Shown here: positions 32,565-43,841 of the stretch, piece after piece
Layout of the letters: the number at the start of each line of letters is the position of its first letter
Position numbering within the stretch: the first letter of the stretch is position 1
Origin: Fonsecaea monophora
Lineage: Eukaryota; Ascomycota; Eurotiomycetes; Chaetothyriales; Herpotrichiellaceae
NCBI RefSeq assembly: GCF_001642475.1
Contig: NW_019173944.1
Location: 62,001-126,000 of the forward strand
Direction of reading: 5' to 3'
DNA: 64,000 bases
Notes under the pieces: generated by a model
Databases searched by the model: none
What the model was told of the DNA's origin: nothing
Seen by the model: the letters and a program-made list of their open reading frames with translations, nothing else
Made by a program: the position numbers and the translations under genes

Positions 32565-33809
32565 ATGGCTGCTGAAGTAGCGAACAATGCTTCGATGCCC
32601 AGCGGGCCAACTGACCCTGAAAAGGCCGCAGTTGATCTTGCATCCAATATTGATCAAGTGAAGCTCGAAGACAGCAACACCCCGACCACCACGCAGACCA
32701 CAGTACAGCCTCCAGATCAAACCCAACAAATCAACGAGTCTGCCGTTGCAGCGAATGACGTTACGATAGAAAAGCGTCCCGATGTCGAACCCACGACTGA
32801 ACTCCCTGCACCCCCTCCGGCAAAGACATTAAACCTCCCGCGCACCGCAGCTGAAGGTGTGATCAAGACGCCACTGGCCGAACCTCTAGAGACCTCTAAG
32901 CCCGCTCCTCGACCAGAATTGGAAATAGAACATGAGAACAAGTATGCAAGCCTTCTCAAGATCGTGTCCGCCTGGACTGAGATCCCAGAGACGTCTGCAA
33001 AGGGCTCGAACACGACGCCCCTAACCGACTCAGAGCGCATGTTCTTGACAAGAGAATGCTTGCTCCGCTACCTGAGGGCTACAAGCTGGAACGTGGCACA
33101 AGCAGAAACAAGACTGAAAAATACTTTGATCTGGCGACGCGAGTATGGCTTGGAGAAACACACAAAGGAGTACATCTCCATTGAGAATGCGACAGGAAAG
33201 CAGGTTATTCTGGGATGGGATATTCAGGGCCGGACGTGTCAATACCTGCGCCCATCAAAACAGAACACTGAGCGGAGTGATCGGCAAATCCAGCATTTAG
33301 TCTTCATGCTGGAGCGTGCTATTGATTTAATGCCAGCCGGGCAAGAGACTCTCGCTCTGCTGATCAATTTTGCAGAGACAAAATCTGGACAAGGCGCGAC
33401 ACTTTCTCAGGGCAAGCAGACCTTGCACATCCTTCAGAATCACTACCCCGAGAGGCTCGGCCGCGCTCTCGTCACCAATCTGCCATTCTACATCTGGGGC
33501 TTCTTCAAGCTGATCACGCCATTCATTGACCCGTTGACAAGAGAGAAGATCAAGTTCAACGAAGATATGGGACTACATGTGCCACGTGAGCAGCTGCTCA
33601 AGGAAAGCGGGGGACATGTCGAGTTCGAATACGACCACGACGTCTATTGGCCGGCTCTCAATGAGTTGTGCGAGTGGAGGAGGGCAGAGTACCGGCGTCG
33701 ATGGGAGGAAGGAGGCAAGCGAATTGGTGAATATGAAGGATATCTCAAGGGAGGGGACGAGAAGTCGCTGGCCGAACGGGAGAAGGAGGCAGAGCAATCG
33801 TCTGCGTGA
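32565..33809 (+). CDS. Sec14-like (CRAL-TRIO) lipid transfer protein
   Basis: Intronless gene for 414 residues. A disordered Pro/Thr-rich leader (about 1-125) precedes a CRAL-TRIO N-terminal region (about 150-190: FLTRECLLRYLRATSWNVAQ, AETRLKNTLIWRREYGLE) and the lipid-binding domain (about 195-375: GKQVILGWDIQGRTCQYLRP, QETLALLINF, ILQNHYPERLGRALVTNLPF, IKFNEDMG). The YPERL motif is typical of the Sec14 superfamily. The WDIQGRTCQYLRPSKQNT form resembles the Pdr16/Pdr17 subgroup, phosphatidylinositol transfer proteins linked to sterol balance and azole tolerance in yeast; subgroup placement is by resemblance. The C-terminus is charged and probably disordered. Confidence 0.88.
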   Translation: MAAEVANNASMPSGPTDPEKAAVDLASNIDQVKLEDSNTPTTTQTTVQPPDQTQQINESAVAANDVTIEKRPDVEPTTELPAPPPAKTLNLPRTAAEGVIKTPLAEPLETSKPAPRPELEIEHENKYASLLKIVSAWTEIPETSAKGSNTTPLTDSERMFLTRECLLRYLRATSWNVAQAETRLKNTLIWRREYGLEKHTKEYISIENATGKQVILGWDIQGRTCQYLRPSKQNTERSDRQIQHLVFMLERAIDLMPAGQETLALLINFAETKSGQGATLSQGKQTLHILQNHYPERLGRALVTNLPFYIWGFFKLITPFIDPLTREKIKFNEDMGLHVPREQLLKESGGHVEFEYDHDVYWPALNELCEWRRAEYRRRWEEGGKRIGEYEGYLKGGDEKSLAEREKEAEQSSA

Positions 33810-34495
33810 GAGAGGCAACGTATCTTATTCGCATTGATTGGCTACATGGGTACGCCTGCATTCTCTAGAGTGGCCTTGGAATAGTATCAGGGACAGGAGT
33901 TTGATGATAGGAACAGGTATACTGTCTTGTGACTACTGCGCGGGACACGTATAAATTACTTGCATTAGGCGGGAATGGGGAATCACATGCTATTTTTGGT
34001 GGGCGGATATGCCTATCCACAGGCACCACCGCCGGATCACCAACCGAATAATAGTCGAAATCTTCAGCCTCTGCCCCTCCATTGTACCAACACAGTATTC
34101 TCCCCGCCTTGTCCGGACTACCGCTCCGGTCGGCAGCCCTTAATCGTGAGCCCCCAAGGGCGGGAAGACGGGATATGGCGTGCATGTCGCAGGTTCATTG
34201 TCTGTTACGCACATAGAGGTCTGTCAGTTGGCCCGAGAAATCAGGGATTCTTCACCACCAATCCATCCTTCTAACGCTTTGTGTAACGAGTTTAGCGACC
34301 ATCTTTTTCAGCTTTGCCATCCTCGACTTGTTCTGTCCTGCAGGATCTTCTCGTGTGACAAGCCCACCCTTTTTCTCCACTCCTCCTCATCCTCCGTCTA
34401 CTGCACACTCGACCACACATCATCGAACACCACCCGCGAAAGCAGAGTTTACGATTGCCAGAAGAGCACAAAACGATGCGGTTTGACAGGTCACA
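33810..34495. other. Intergenic, upstream of Snf4
   Basis: No gene seen. The last 200 bp before the start are pyrimidine-rich with CCTCCTCATCCTCC-type runs. Confidence 0.55.
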
Positions 34496-35903
34496 ATGGC
34501 AGACGACACAGAGGTGACCCAGTCGCCTTCGCATTCGCGCACTACCCCGCCAAACGGTCAACCGACCGGTCCTTACCATCACCATTCTCACCACCACCAC
34601 CACCACCAACACCACCCGCACGTCCAGAATAGCAGCCCTTCTCCTCCCCCTCCTTCCGGTGCCGCTAATTATGGCGCCCACGAGGCCACCTTTGTCCGGC
34701 CATCAGACCTTTTGCGCCCAAAAGCTGTTCCTCGTAATATCCCTCCTCCTGCCCCTCAGAGATCAGAACGTCCGATAGACCGAGATGAAAGAGCCGGCTT
34801 GCAGGCAATACGGGACTTCCTTCGAGCGCGCAAATGCTACGATGTGCTACCCTTGAGCTTTCGTCTGATTGAGCTAGATGTTGGTCTCACGGTCAAGGAG
34901 AGCTTACAGATCATGGTCCAGTGTGGTACGTCCTCCTCAACCTCCAAGAGAAAGTCTGACGGAAGGAACTCATGCTGATGTTTGTGTATTAGGTATCGTC
35001 TCTGCGCCGCTATGGGACTCGAACACTTCCACGTACGCTGGTCTATTGACCGTCAACGACTACCTCAATGTCGTCAGGTACTACAACGTCCACGCTGACA
35101 AACTGAAAGATGTCGATAAACTGCTACTCAGCGATCTAAAAGGTAAGGCTGTGTCTTGAATTCAAGAGTAAAAACTCCAACCAAAGACTCACGCTCTACA
35201 AGATGTCGAGAAAGTCCTTAACGTCAAACCTCCCGAAACCGTCTCCGCCTCTCCCGAAGCTATCCTCTACGATGCCCTGCGCAAACAACTTGTCTCGCGC
35301 GCTCGCCGAATACCTTTAGTCAGTTATGACAGCGACACACAACGGACAATGGTCACTTCAGTCATCACCCAATATCGTATACTGAAATTCATCTCCATGA
35401 ACGTCAAGGAAACGGATATGTTGAGAAAGCCCCTCGAGATGATAAAACTAGGCACATATACAGGCATCGTGAGGTGTAGCATGGACACTACGGTATTGGA
35501 TGTGGTCGATGAGATGGTCACCAAGAACATCAGTAGTGTGCCCGTTGTCACAACGGAGGGTAAGTTATCACTACTCACATCCGATGGTCATATTTGCGCT
35601 GACTGAACGATGGTAGGCATGCTGTTGAACGTCTTCGAAGCCGTTGACGTGATTGAGATCCTCAAATCCGGCGACTACGGCAATTTGACCTGGACCGTGG
35701 GCAAGGCTCTCAGTTGCCGCTCGCCCAACCACCCAGGCATATATTGCTGCTCGCTCGAGGACGGGTTAGATACCATTTTCGAAACGATCAAGAAGTCCAG
35801 GGTCCATCGGTTGATGGTAGTGGATGAGCAGAACTACCTGAAAGGAGTGCTAAGTCTTAGTGACATCTTACACTATCTGCTTGTGGACGGTCCCGAGGAC
35901 TAG
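34496..35903 (+). CDS. SNF4: Snf4/AMPK gamma subunit (CBS-domain nucleotide sensor)
   Basis: Four exons (34496-34925, 34993-35142, 35203-35559, 35617-35903) with introns of 67, 60 and 57 bp, all phase 1, give 407 residues. This is the regulatory gamma subunit of the Snf1/AMPK kinase, which binds adenine nucleotides through paired CBS domains. The CBS region runs from about residue 95 to the end: AIRDFLRARKCYDVLPLSF, GIVSAPLWDSNTSTYAGLLT, YDALRKQLVSRARRIPLVSY, VTSVITQYRILKFISMNV and VHRLMVVDEQNYLKGVLSLS then DILHYLL. The 90-residue N-terminal extension is disordered and has a His tract (about 28-42, HHHSHHHHHHQHH). The frames join cleanly across all three introns, and every junction restores a conserved block. 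Confidence 0.94.
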
Positions 35904-36707
35904 GACAGATCTGCGGATGGCCATGTCACTGCCGAGAAGATTTACGGCGCACGATGATCGGTCCTGCACAAAGCGGCTTACAGATGACGTATGATGAGCC
36001 AATGCCTCAGCGAAGAGAACGGGATCGGGATGGTGAAGGCGTTGGGTTGTCTAGGCCTTGAATAATGCCACCGACAGGTCGGGGGCACTTAGGGATACAG
36101 GGATACCACAAAGTACGAGGACAAGCCTGGCGTTGCATACGGAGTCTTCGGTATTGTGCTTTGATTCCACGGCTAACGGCAGAGACTTGAGCGCAACGAC
36201 TTGCAATCCAGCCGGGCACAGGAAGAAGCATGGAAATGTCAGCCACGATGAACACAGTAATCGACGAGCTCGATTGCTTTACGACCCACGGCATTTGGCA
36301 TGACAGCATGGCCGTAGCTCAATAATAGCAGATACGATTTCCCCTTCTTAGATCAGATTTGAACTGCGAGTTTCCTGTCATATGTGCTCCAATTTCCCTG
36401 CTGGTTCATTGTAAACCAGATCCCTTGCTGGGTGCATGCTAACACACTCATGAACTCTGACACTTATTCGAAGTGTAACGGCGTACGTATATCCACAAAT
36501 CCAAAAAAGGTTTAGTACGAACGCCAGATCTTGGCAACACTTAACGCGTCCCTCGGATCGCGTTCACCATTGGATTTATCCGACTCTTCCTGGACCTACA
36601 TCCATAGTTGTCACCGAAACGAAACGAACAAAGCTCTCACCTCTCACGAAAGTGGAAGTTTTCTGGGCTCACCGCGACCAAGAATCTTCTCCTCCGTTGT
36701 TCTCACG
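35904..36707. other. Intergenic, Snf4 to Pol12
   Basis: No gene seen. A tRNA-like string near 36311 was examined and rejected. Confidence 0.55.
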
Positions 36708-38864
36708 ATGACGGCCATGAAGGAGAACCTCAACGCGGTCTTCGACCCCGCGGGGAACGGCCTCTCGCCAGAAATCCTCGGCGTGCTGGAATCGATACTG
36801 CGCGTCCACTCCATCGGTCCGGACGAGCTGTTCATAAAATGGGAGGTGTACTGCTTGAAGATGGGGAGTGAGGAGACCAAGCTGGACCTGGAGACGGCGC
36901 GCATGTTTGCAAAAGACGTGCAGGACTCGGTCGAGAGGGGCGAGCGCAACCAGCAGACGGCGCCGAAGTCTGCGGTCAAATCTGAAAGGAAAAGTCTCGT
37001 CCACGCCACGCCGAGGGCGGGGGGGACTTCAGACGTGTTTGGGATGTATGTTGCTCTGACACATCATTTTATTTGGTCAGGAGAGAGAGATTGTGATGCT
37101 GATACAATGGACCATGAAACAGGCTGGACGAGCTTACTCCTAATGCGATCTCGCGACGAAACGGAAGTGTCAAGAGAAAAGCAGATTTCGACTCGCCGGT
37201 ACCGAGGAAAGTCAGCCGTCCGGAGACCACGAACAGAACGCCAGGCAAGGCCGGGAAACTCGATGCATCTGCGTATGCTACCCGTTTCAGCTGTTTTTGT
37301 CTAATACTAACATGGGACAGAGGCGTACCATTCTCAGAACGGCCGAACGCAGGACAAGTTATCGAGACATTGAACGAGCACCTCTCGGCAGCCGAAGCGC
37401 CAATTGCGCCCTTCTCTCAAGCGCGACTGCGCCTCGTCTCTGGGACGGAATATAAAAAATTTCAGTATAAACCCATGGCGATGCGCCTGCGGGAGTCGTC
37501 GGAGGTGCTGGATGAGCGGATCGACGATTTCCTGGCCCTCGTCCAAAAAGCCCACAACCTGGAAGACTCGGCGTTTGGGAATGCCGCGGCACAGCGGACA
37601 AGCGAGATCGTCGCGGTGGGAAGGATCGCGTGCGACACGGCCGATGGCAAACTGAACTCGGCGTCGCTCGTGCTGGAGATGTCCAGACGAATGGGCGCGG
37701 GACTTCGCGTACCCCTGAAGGTGGACGGGTTGTCATCATATCAGTTCTTCCCGGGCCAGATCGTCGCATTGCGAGGCACAAACGCGTCTGGGCTGTACTT
37801 CACCGTCAAGGAAGTGCTCACGGTGCCAAAGCTCCCCATGCCGTCCTCACTGCCGAGTAACATCGAGACAATCAACGAGCGCCTCGAAGTGTCGGAGGAC
37901 TCCAGCTCCCTCCCACTCAATGTCATGATCGCGTCAGGTCCGTACACGGCCGAAGACAACCTCGACTACGAACCGTTCCAGGCCCTGTGCGAGAAAGCCG
38001 AGGAGTTGATGGCCGACGCTCTCATACTGACCGGACCGTTTCTCGACATTGAGCACCCAATGCTGGCATCGGGCGACTTCGACCTGCCAGATGTGCGAGG
38101 ACTGGACCAAGAAGCCACACTGTCCACGCTCTTCCGACTGTGGATCTCCACGCCTCTACAGCGTCTATGCTCCGCGGTGCCTGGCATCACGGTGGTCATG
38201 ATCCCGAGCACGCGGGACTTGATGAGCAAGCACGTCAGTTGGCCACAAGAACGACTAACGAAGAAAGACCTCGCGCTACCCAAGCAAGTCACGATGCTTC
38301 CGAATCCGTCTTTCATTTCACTAAACGAGGTTGTCTTTGGGGTGTCGTCCCAAGACATCCTGTACGAGCTCAGTCGGGAGCAATTGTCTCACGGCCCGGG
38401 TCAAGATCTCCTGACCAGACTGCCCGGGTATCTGATCGACCAGCGGCATTTCTTCCCCCTCTTCCCACCCATGTCCAGGGATAAACTCTCCAGCAACGGC
38501 GTCGTGAAGGCGACCGGCGCGTGTTTGGATGTGGGATATCTCAAGCTTGGCGAATGGATGCAGGTTAAGCCCGATGTGCTTATTCTACCGAGCATGTTGA
38601 CGCCTTCTGTCAAGGTACGTTCAAAATAGTTTGTGCCCGTGTGGTGAATTTCAAAGAACTTTGAACGAGCTAACAATGTGGGTGCTGCAGGTCGTTGACA
38701 GCGTCATGGTAATCAACCCCGGACAACTGTCCAAGCGCAAGGCCGCCGGGACGTACTCGCAGATATCACTGCATCCGCGCATATTGTCTGAGGAGGAAAA
38801 GTCGGCCAGGGCCGTGGCTCATAATGTCTTTGAACGAGGGAGGGTTGATGTCATAAGAATATAG
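36708..38864 (+). CDS. POL12: DNA polymerase alpha subunit B
   Basis: Four exons (36708-37045, 37123-37272, 37321-38614, 38691-38864), introns of 77, 48 and 76 bp, give 651 residues. This is the B subunit of the polymerase alpha-primase complex that starts DNA synthesis. The N-terminal domain (about 1-80, LSPEILGVLESILRVHSIGP and ELFIKWEVYCLKMG) matches the Pol12 helical domain. A linker has LDELTPNAISRRNG and KRKADFDSPVPRK, typical of the family. The OB fold starts near 215 (YQFFPGQIVALRGTNASGLY) and the inactive phosphoesterase domain follows (LNVMIASGPYTAEDNLDYEP, LILTGPFLDIEH, VTMLPNPSFISLNEVVFGVS). Exon 4 gives the conserved SVMVINPGQLSKRKAAGTYS. The start ATG at 36708 was chosen since the open frame above it has no other ATG in frame. 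Confidence 0.95.
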
Positions 38865-39055
38865 TGGTGTGGCCGTATCTCGTTGTGCTTGCTCCATAGA
38901 GGTTATTGTTGCATAGACCAGGTCCGCCGCCGCCTATCAATGCCACCCAATGGCTATCATATAACGCCTGTCGTGTTTCTCATGACCATCATTCAGCCCA
39001 GTGCATGCATCGACATTGCACAGCTGCTGGATCTTTGTTCTTCTTCCCCTGTTCA

Positions 39056-39785
39056 TCACCGTAAAAGCAATAGCCCCGTCCTCTTCCCTTCTCTTCTGCG
39101 TCCTACGCCTTCCATGCCGACAGCAGAAATCCCGTTCCTCGGCGCATCGGCCACCAGCGCATTCAACCCCAGATCTCTCCACATGGGATCTCTCGTAGCG
39201 CCCGCCTGGCTGGCTTCACCCGTCGTCGCACCGTCTGCGCCCACCGCTCCACTGCCCGCGCCCATGCCGACCGCCGCGACCGCAGCTGCCGCAGAGCCCG
39301 GGACGATGGCGGCGGAGACCAAGTTCTGGTTCAGGGCGCGGTTAATGCCAAAGGCGGCGTGCATGTCCGGGACCACGTCGTCCTCGTCTTCTGGGTTGAT
39401 GGGCATGAGGTGCGGGGGCAGCGTGATCTCCTCGAACGGGAGGTAGTGGCCCGGCAGGGCGGTCATGCCGCTGCCGTCTCCGATATTGCCTGACATGGGG
39501 AGCGCGTTGTTGCCCCCTCCTGGTCCCCCTCCGCCTGACGATCCCTGGTTCTGCGCCATGAGCGGCGTGGATAGCGCAAACACCGTCGACGCCGGCGGGC
39601 GGCAGAACTCTTCGAACACGTCGGCGAGCCGCGAGGCGCGGAGGTGTACGTACGTTGCGGAGGAGTCGCGTGACTACAAAGCAAGTTTCAGATGAATGTT
39701 AGCAGGCCGGACTCCTTCTTTGGACCGAAGTCAAGGTTGGGCAGGGGCGAGTGAGGCGAATTCAGGGGAGACGGGGACGAACCAT
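39056..39785 (-). CDS. Anaphase-promoting complex subunit Apc13 (probable)
   Basis: The coding frame runs from 39673 to 39056 after an acceptor TAG, and I join it to an ATG at 39785-39783. The spliced protein would be about 206 residues: M then SRDSSATYVHLRASRLADVF, EEFCRPP. Fungal Apc13 proteins share an N-terminal HLHRPRHADLFEEFC-like block, a LPY/F-ED-x-x-x-P block (here HYLPFEEITLPPHLMP), an acidic INPEDEDDVVPDMHAAFGI stretch and a C-terminal WRDLGL. All four are present here, separated by Gly- and Ala-rich insertions. Apc13 stabilises the TPR subunits of the anaphase-promoting complex. The proposed first exon is only the ATG, followed by an unusual GTTCGT donor and a 109-bp intron (39782-39674). 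The function is known from the motifs only, and the 5' end is uncertain. Confidence 0.68.
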
Positions 39786-40421
39786 GACGCTGTTGCCTTG
39801 TTAAATGACCAATAATTGAAGCGTAAGAGAAGACTAGATTGTGAAGTGAAGAATGGAAGATGGGATGGCAGAAGACGGGCAAACGATTCTTGGAGACGTT
39901 TGGGCAAAATGGCTGCGCACGAGTAAACAAAAGCGTGGGGCAGGCGCAAGTCTAATTAATTAATACCTGGACCCTAATTGATTGATGGGCGTAACAGGCA
40001 GACAGGCTAGTGGTTGCTAAACTTGACCCCTCCACCGACAGCCTCGCTCAGCCTTGCTACTTAGCACATAGGACTGGTCGGCATTATGGTTGCCATTCGA
40101 AGTGCAGTAGCATTCGAGAGTTAGAAAACAATAGGTTCGATTGATTCTGAGGACTCTGCCTGCCTTGATCATTCAGACCTCCCCGTGAGTCTGGTTTCCC
40201 ACCACATGCGCGTTGCCCAGTCATGAAGCATAATCAGGATTCATAAGTCATTCGCAGTATCCGCGAGACTCCGTGAGTGTACAAGCGCAACTGTAGACCA
40301 CCCCGAGATATTTCCACATGCCGGACCCTCCCGTCCACGTCGAGCGATCGCTATGTATGTACAATTTCAAAGTTCGCTCCTGGGCTGGTCGCACATCGCA
40401 ATGTCATAATGGTGCTGCCAA
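39786..40421. other. Intergenic, upstream of Apc13
   Basis: No gene seen. Confidence 0.55.
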
Positions 40422-41329
40422 TTACAGACAATCTGGTTCCGGTTCGCGTTGGTGTCGAACGTGGCACTCCTGATGCACCCTGCGTACGAACTCGGCACTC
40501 TCTGCCGGGTACGCGGCGATCATCTCCTTGGCCCATCCCGTGCGGCGGTACTCTTCGAGCGGCCACACGCAGCCATAGCCTTCTTCGTAGTCGCCATGGT
40601 CGATTAGGCTGTCCAGATAGTCGGCTATCTCCACGCGGGCCTGGCTCTCGGCCACGATCTCATGGTCAAAAAGCGATTTCCGCGGGGATTTGCTGGTGTC
40701 GTTGCCCCTCCGAGGGCTGCCGTCGCCGTTTCCGTGTCTGGCGACGAGCTTGAGCACCGAGTATGGAGCCTTGACTAGAGCATGGATGACGTTGGTTATT
40801 CCTGCAACACTGATGTGTAAGCGGTGAGAGAAGCTCGAGGTAACAACAGCTGTGACGTACTCTTATCATTTCCGTTTTGATCTCCGGATTTGGCGGCATC
40901 GTCCGTGGCGACTTTCAACGTGTCTATCGCGTCCGACAGCTCCGTTGAATCCACCGCCACTGGCTCGGCAGGAGTATCGGCCAGGTCGTCGCTTGTTTCA
41001 TCGGAGTTGGAGTCGCTGTCACTACCATCCCCATCTATGTCTGGTATATTATCTGGATATACCTTGACAGGCGCTTTCTGCTTGGGTGCCTTGGTTTTGG
41101 GCTTCACGGCTATGTTGATGTCGGACTCTGATTCAGACGGTTGCTGAGGAGGTGGCCATGTCCCGCAGTGCAAGAACTCTGGAGGCCATTCCTCTCCTAC
41201 CTTTGGTGTAATGGTTGGTAGTTGTGCAGATTCAGGCACGAGACCATCGGCATGCTTTCGACAATGATGGTGCTTGCATCCAGCATGGATCATCTTCCCA
41301 ATTGATCTTACATCGACTGTAGTGTCCAT
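40422..41329 (-). CDS. Unknown protein with an N-terminal Cys/His knuckle
   Basis: Two exons (41329-40861 and 40801-40422) joined over a 59-bp intron (GTACGT...CAG, phase 1) give 282 residues. I do not recognise it. The N-terminus is MDTTVDVRSIGKMIHAG then CKHHHCRKHADGL, a compact C-x4-C cluster with five His that could bind a metal. GEEWPPEFLHCGTWPPP follows. Residues about 65-140 are acidic and disordered (SDSDSNSDETSDD). The second exon encodes an ordered part with ITNVIHALVKAPYSVLKLV and a helical ARVEIADYLDSLIDHGDYEE, then GYGCVWPLEEYRRTGWAKEM. No membrane segment or signal peptide. A donor-like GTAAGA in codon 6-7 leaves the true start somewhat open. Confidence 0.7.
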
Positions 41330-42683
41330 CTTGAAGTCGACACTTGACCTCTGAGACTATGATTTGGCAATTTAGAGCAGTGGCCTCTCGAGAATGTGTT
41401 GACTTGGGCTGGAATAACAGCAGACTAAAAAGTAAAGTGCTTTTGGCGTAAACAGTGTACGTTGGGCAGCTCGGTTGAATGTCGACTAGCAAACGAGTAG
41501 AAGTAGTGGGATCATGTGCGATCTAGGCCATTAAAAGCACCGTGCGAAGAAAAGTCCACGGCTCTGAGGTTGTTGGAAAGATGCCCTACTTGTAGGTCGC
41601 GTGATCTTCACGATAATGTGGTAAAAGGCCAAGTGTAAGCCAAGTACAAATCAACGCAGGACACCAGTGCGGGTGGCTGGAGGACATGACCCCGAGACAA
41701 CAGCCCAAGGACATGATTTCGGGTGCTGTGAAGGGGCAATGCACCCATTACTTGTACAAGTTAACGTGTGGACAGTGGCACCACGTACGATCCTTGGTAT
41801 GCTGTCAAGAAAAAAGCAATGGGGGCGTCTTATTGGAAATTCGAGAGGAAGTGGTTCGATTATGGCGCGACTTTTGTGCTTTGCCATATTGCACCTTTCC
41901 TATAACATACTAGCCTCCCTAAAACAGACTAGTGATCCCCGCAGTTCGGTCCACAGCTTCCGCCAACTTCCTCGCGGCTTGTGCCTCATCACGACTTACT
42001 CACCTCCGAATTGGTTACTTTGAGAGATTTTCAGTACAAGAAAAAGCTCCTGTCGATCCGGAGTATGAATTCCATTTTCTTTCTTCCCATCTCCCATTCT
42101 ACACCTTTGGAATATGGTTACTCTGAATGGCCATGGTGACTTGGAGAAATTCCACCCGCAATACCCGCCCCAAAAAGCATTTGATCTTGAGACAAGGCTG
42201 TGTGGTGTTATGCCGGTATGGTCGAACAGTGCTCAGCCACGGCTCTTCTCCAACACCTCATACCATCATCGCCTTACCCGTCTACCAAGTACCTTTTCAA
42301 GTACTTGCCGCGCTGTGAGAGGTCATTGCACGATGTCTGATAAGTCACTTCTCGCCAAAGCGGGAATACTTCGCCTAATGCAAACCCTGCTTCAAGGATC
42401 CTCTGGTTAAATCCCAATACTCTGATTCCCCATGTTTTAGATCTCCCATTCTCTAGCTCACATGCTGAAAAAGGTCAGGTCAGTGCTTGTCAGCAGATCA
42501 GCTTATGCATATCACGCAGCTTGTTTTATCGTACTTGCATATAAAGTTGTGTTGTGCCCAGACACCATGTCCATACTCTACCCATACACAATACATTCCA
42601 CAAGATTTACCCACACAGTCCAGCTCTACACTGAGAATACCTTCAGTGACCACTTCGTTAACAAGCCTCGCCAATCGTTCGCA
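41330..42683. other. Intergenic, upstream of the secreted protein
   Basis: About 1.35 kb between divergent genes. Only short open frames with no recognisable content. Confidence 0.55.
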
Positions 42684-43274
42684 ATGAAACCAACCATCGT
42701 TCTCGCCGCGGCAGGCACCCTTCTCGGTCTCACGATGGCCGCGCCCATCGAAACCTCCGAAACCAGCGATATTGAGCCCCGCGACGCGGCGGTCTATGAC
42801 CTCGCCATCGGGGGTGGTCGCTTCAACATGAACGACCTCCAGTCCTACAGCCTGTTCTACGCCAACAGCTCCGCCTACATTGGCCAGATCAAGTACCAGT
42901 CCTACTCGGAGCCGCTGATCGTCTCTGGCGGCCGGAACGGCGTCGACACCCTCACCTTCCAGTCCATCCACGCCAGCCCGACCGGCTGGCAGCAGATGTA
43001 CGTGGTGCCGCGACAGTCGCAGCCCGTGGGCTTCAGCACGCCGCACGGCTCGCCACCCGCGGGCGTCCGCACCAACGAGTTCAGCTTCAACTGGAACGGC
43101 GCGCTGCAGAACCACGGCCGCAACTTCTTCTACGCGTGCGAGGACAATGCGGGCGCCCTCGCCGCCATCCACAGCTGGCAGATCTGGTGGATTGCAGACG
43201 CCTTCCCGAGGAACTACACGTGTAGGGGTCCCCTGCACATCCACATCGCCGACGGCTGTGCCAGGGGCTTGTAG
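42684..43274 (+). CDS. Small secreted protein of unknown function
   Basis: Intronless gene for 196 residues. The ATG at 42684 gives a clean signal peptide (about 1-19, MKPTIVLAAAGTLLGLTMAA), whereas the upstream open frame does not look like protein. A short pro-like segment ends near PRDAAVYDLAIGG. The mature part is rich in Ser, Tyr, Asn and aromatic residues, with three cysteines (FYACED, NYTCRG, DGCARG) and a conserved-looking FSFNWNGALQNHGRNFFYAC and HSWQIWWIAD. It resembles fungal cell-surface proteins of the PhiA/DUF type in length and layout, but I cannot place it firmly. It could be a wall protein or an effector-like protein. GC3 is markedly higher than in its neighbours. Confidence 0.75.
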   Translation: MKPTIVLAAAGTLLGLTMAAPIETSETSDIEPRDAAVYDLAIGGGRFNMNDLQSYSLFYANSSAYIGQIKYQSYSEPLIVSGGRNGVDTLTFQSIHASPTGWQQMYVVPRQSQPVGFSTPHGSPPAGVRTNEFSFNWNGALQNHGRNFFYACEDNAGALAAIHSWQIWWIADAFPRNYTCRGPLHIHIADGCARGL

Positions 43275-43841
43275 GGGTAATACAACACCCCGAACTCTCG
43301 ACCAACTCGGAACCTCCCTACACTGGGAAACCATGTAATTGTACACCATCATTCATCTGCATTGGATTTGGAGATATTACTTGTACCAACGCACGGGCGG
43401 GTGGGATTGGTTTATGAACATGCATGGTGGCGTTGATTTTTTTGGGCGATTGAAGTCTGTTGGATAGCCATTTAATCACATTTGACATTTGACATTGACA
43501 TTGCTACATCTCTATCCCCGTTTGGTAGAGTAGCGCTATGCTGTTTGCAAGACTGCTAGATTCTTACTCTGATGTTTTGATAGTTGAATACTTGTACGAA
43601 TTAGTCCATCGCTAAGCGACAGTGTGACTGCTGAATTCTGTCAATTTCTCGAGTGGAACAAGGACTACAATTTGTAGCGGGTAAAAACAACTGGGCTGGG
43701 GAAATGATGCTCAATTGACGTGCGGGAGTAAATTGCTTGCTCTGTGGCCGCTGCTCTTCAAGGACAATCCCCAGCGAATCCCCGGACTAGACCATGCAAG
43801 CGACCCAAGGCCAGCAGCAAGCCTGCCTGCTCTACTCAAAG
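43275..43841. other. Intergenic between convergent genes
   Basis: No gene. A short TTTGACATTTGACATTGACATT repeat lies at about 43480-43501. Confidence 0.55.

Noticed and set aside
36311..36385. tRNA-like string beginning CCGTAGCTCAAT
   Set aside because: It lacks the GG of the D loop and a matching GGTTCGAA-type T loop, and no acceptor stem pairs.
42498..43352. 284-codon minus-strand frame
   Set aside because: It is antisense to the GC-rich secreted protein, whose signal peptide and start are clear.
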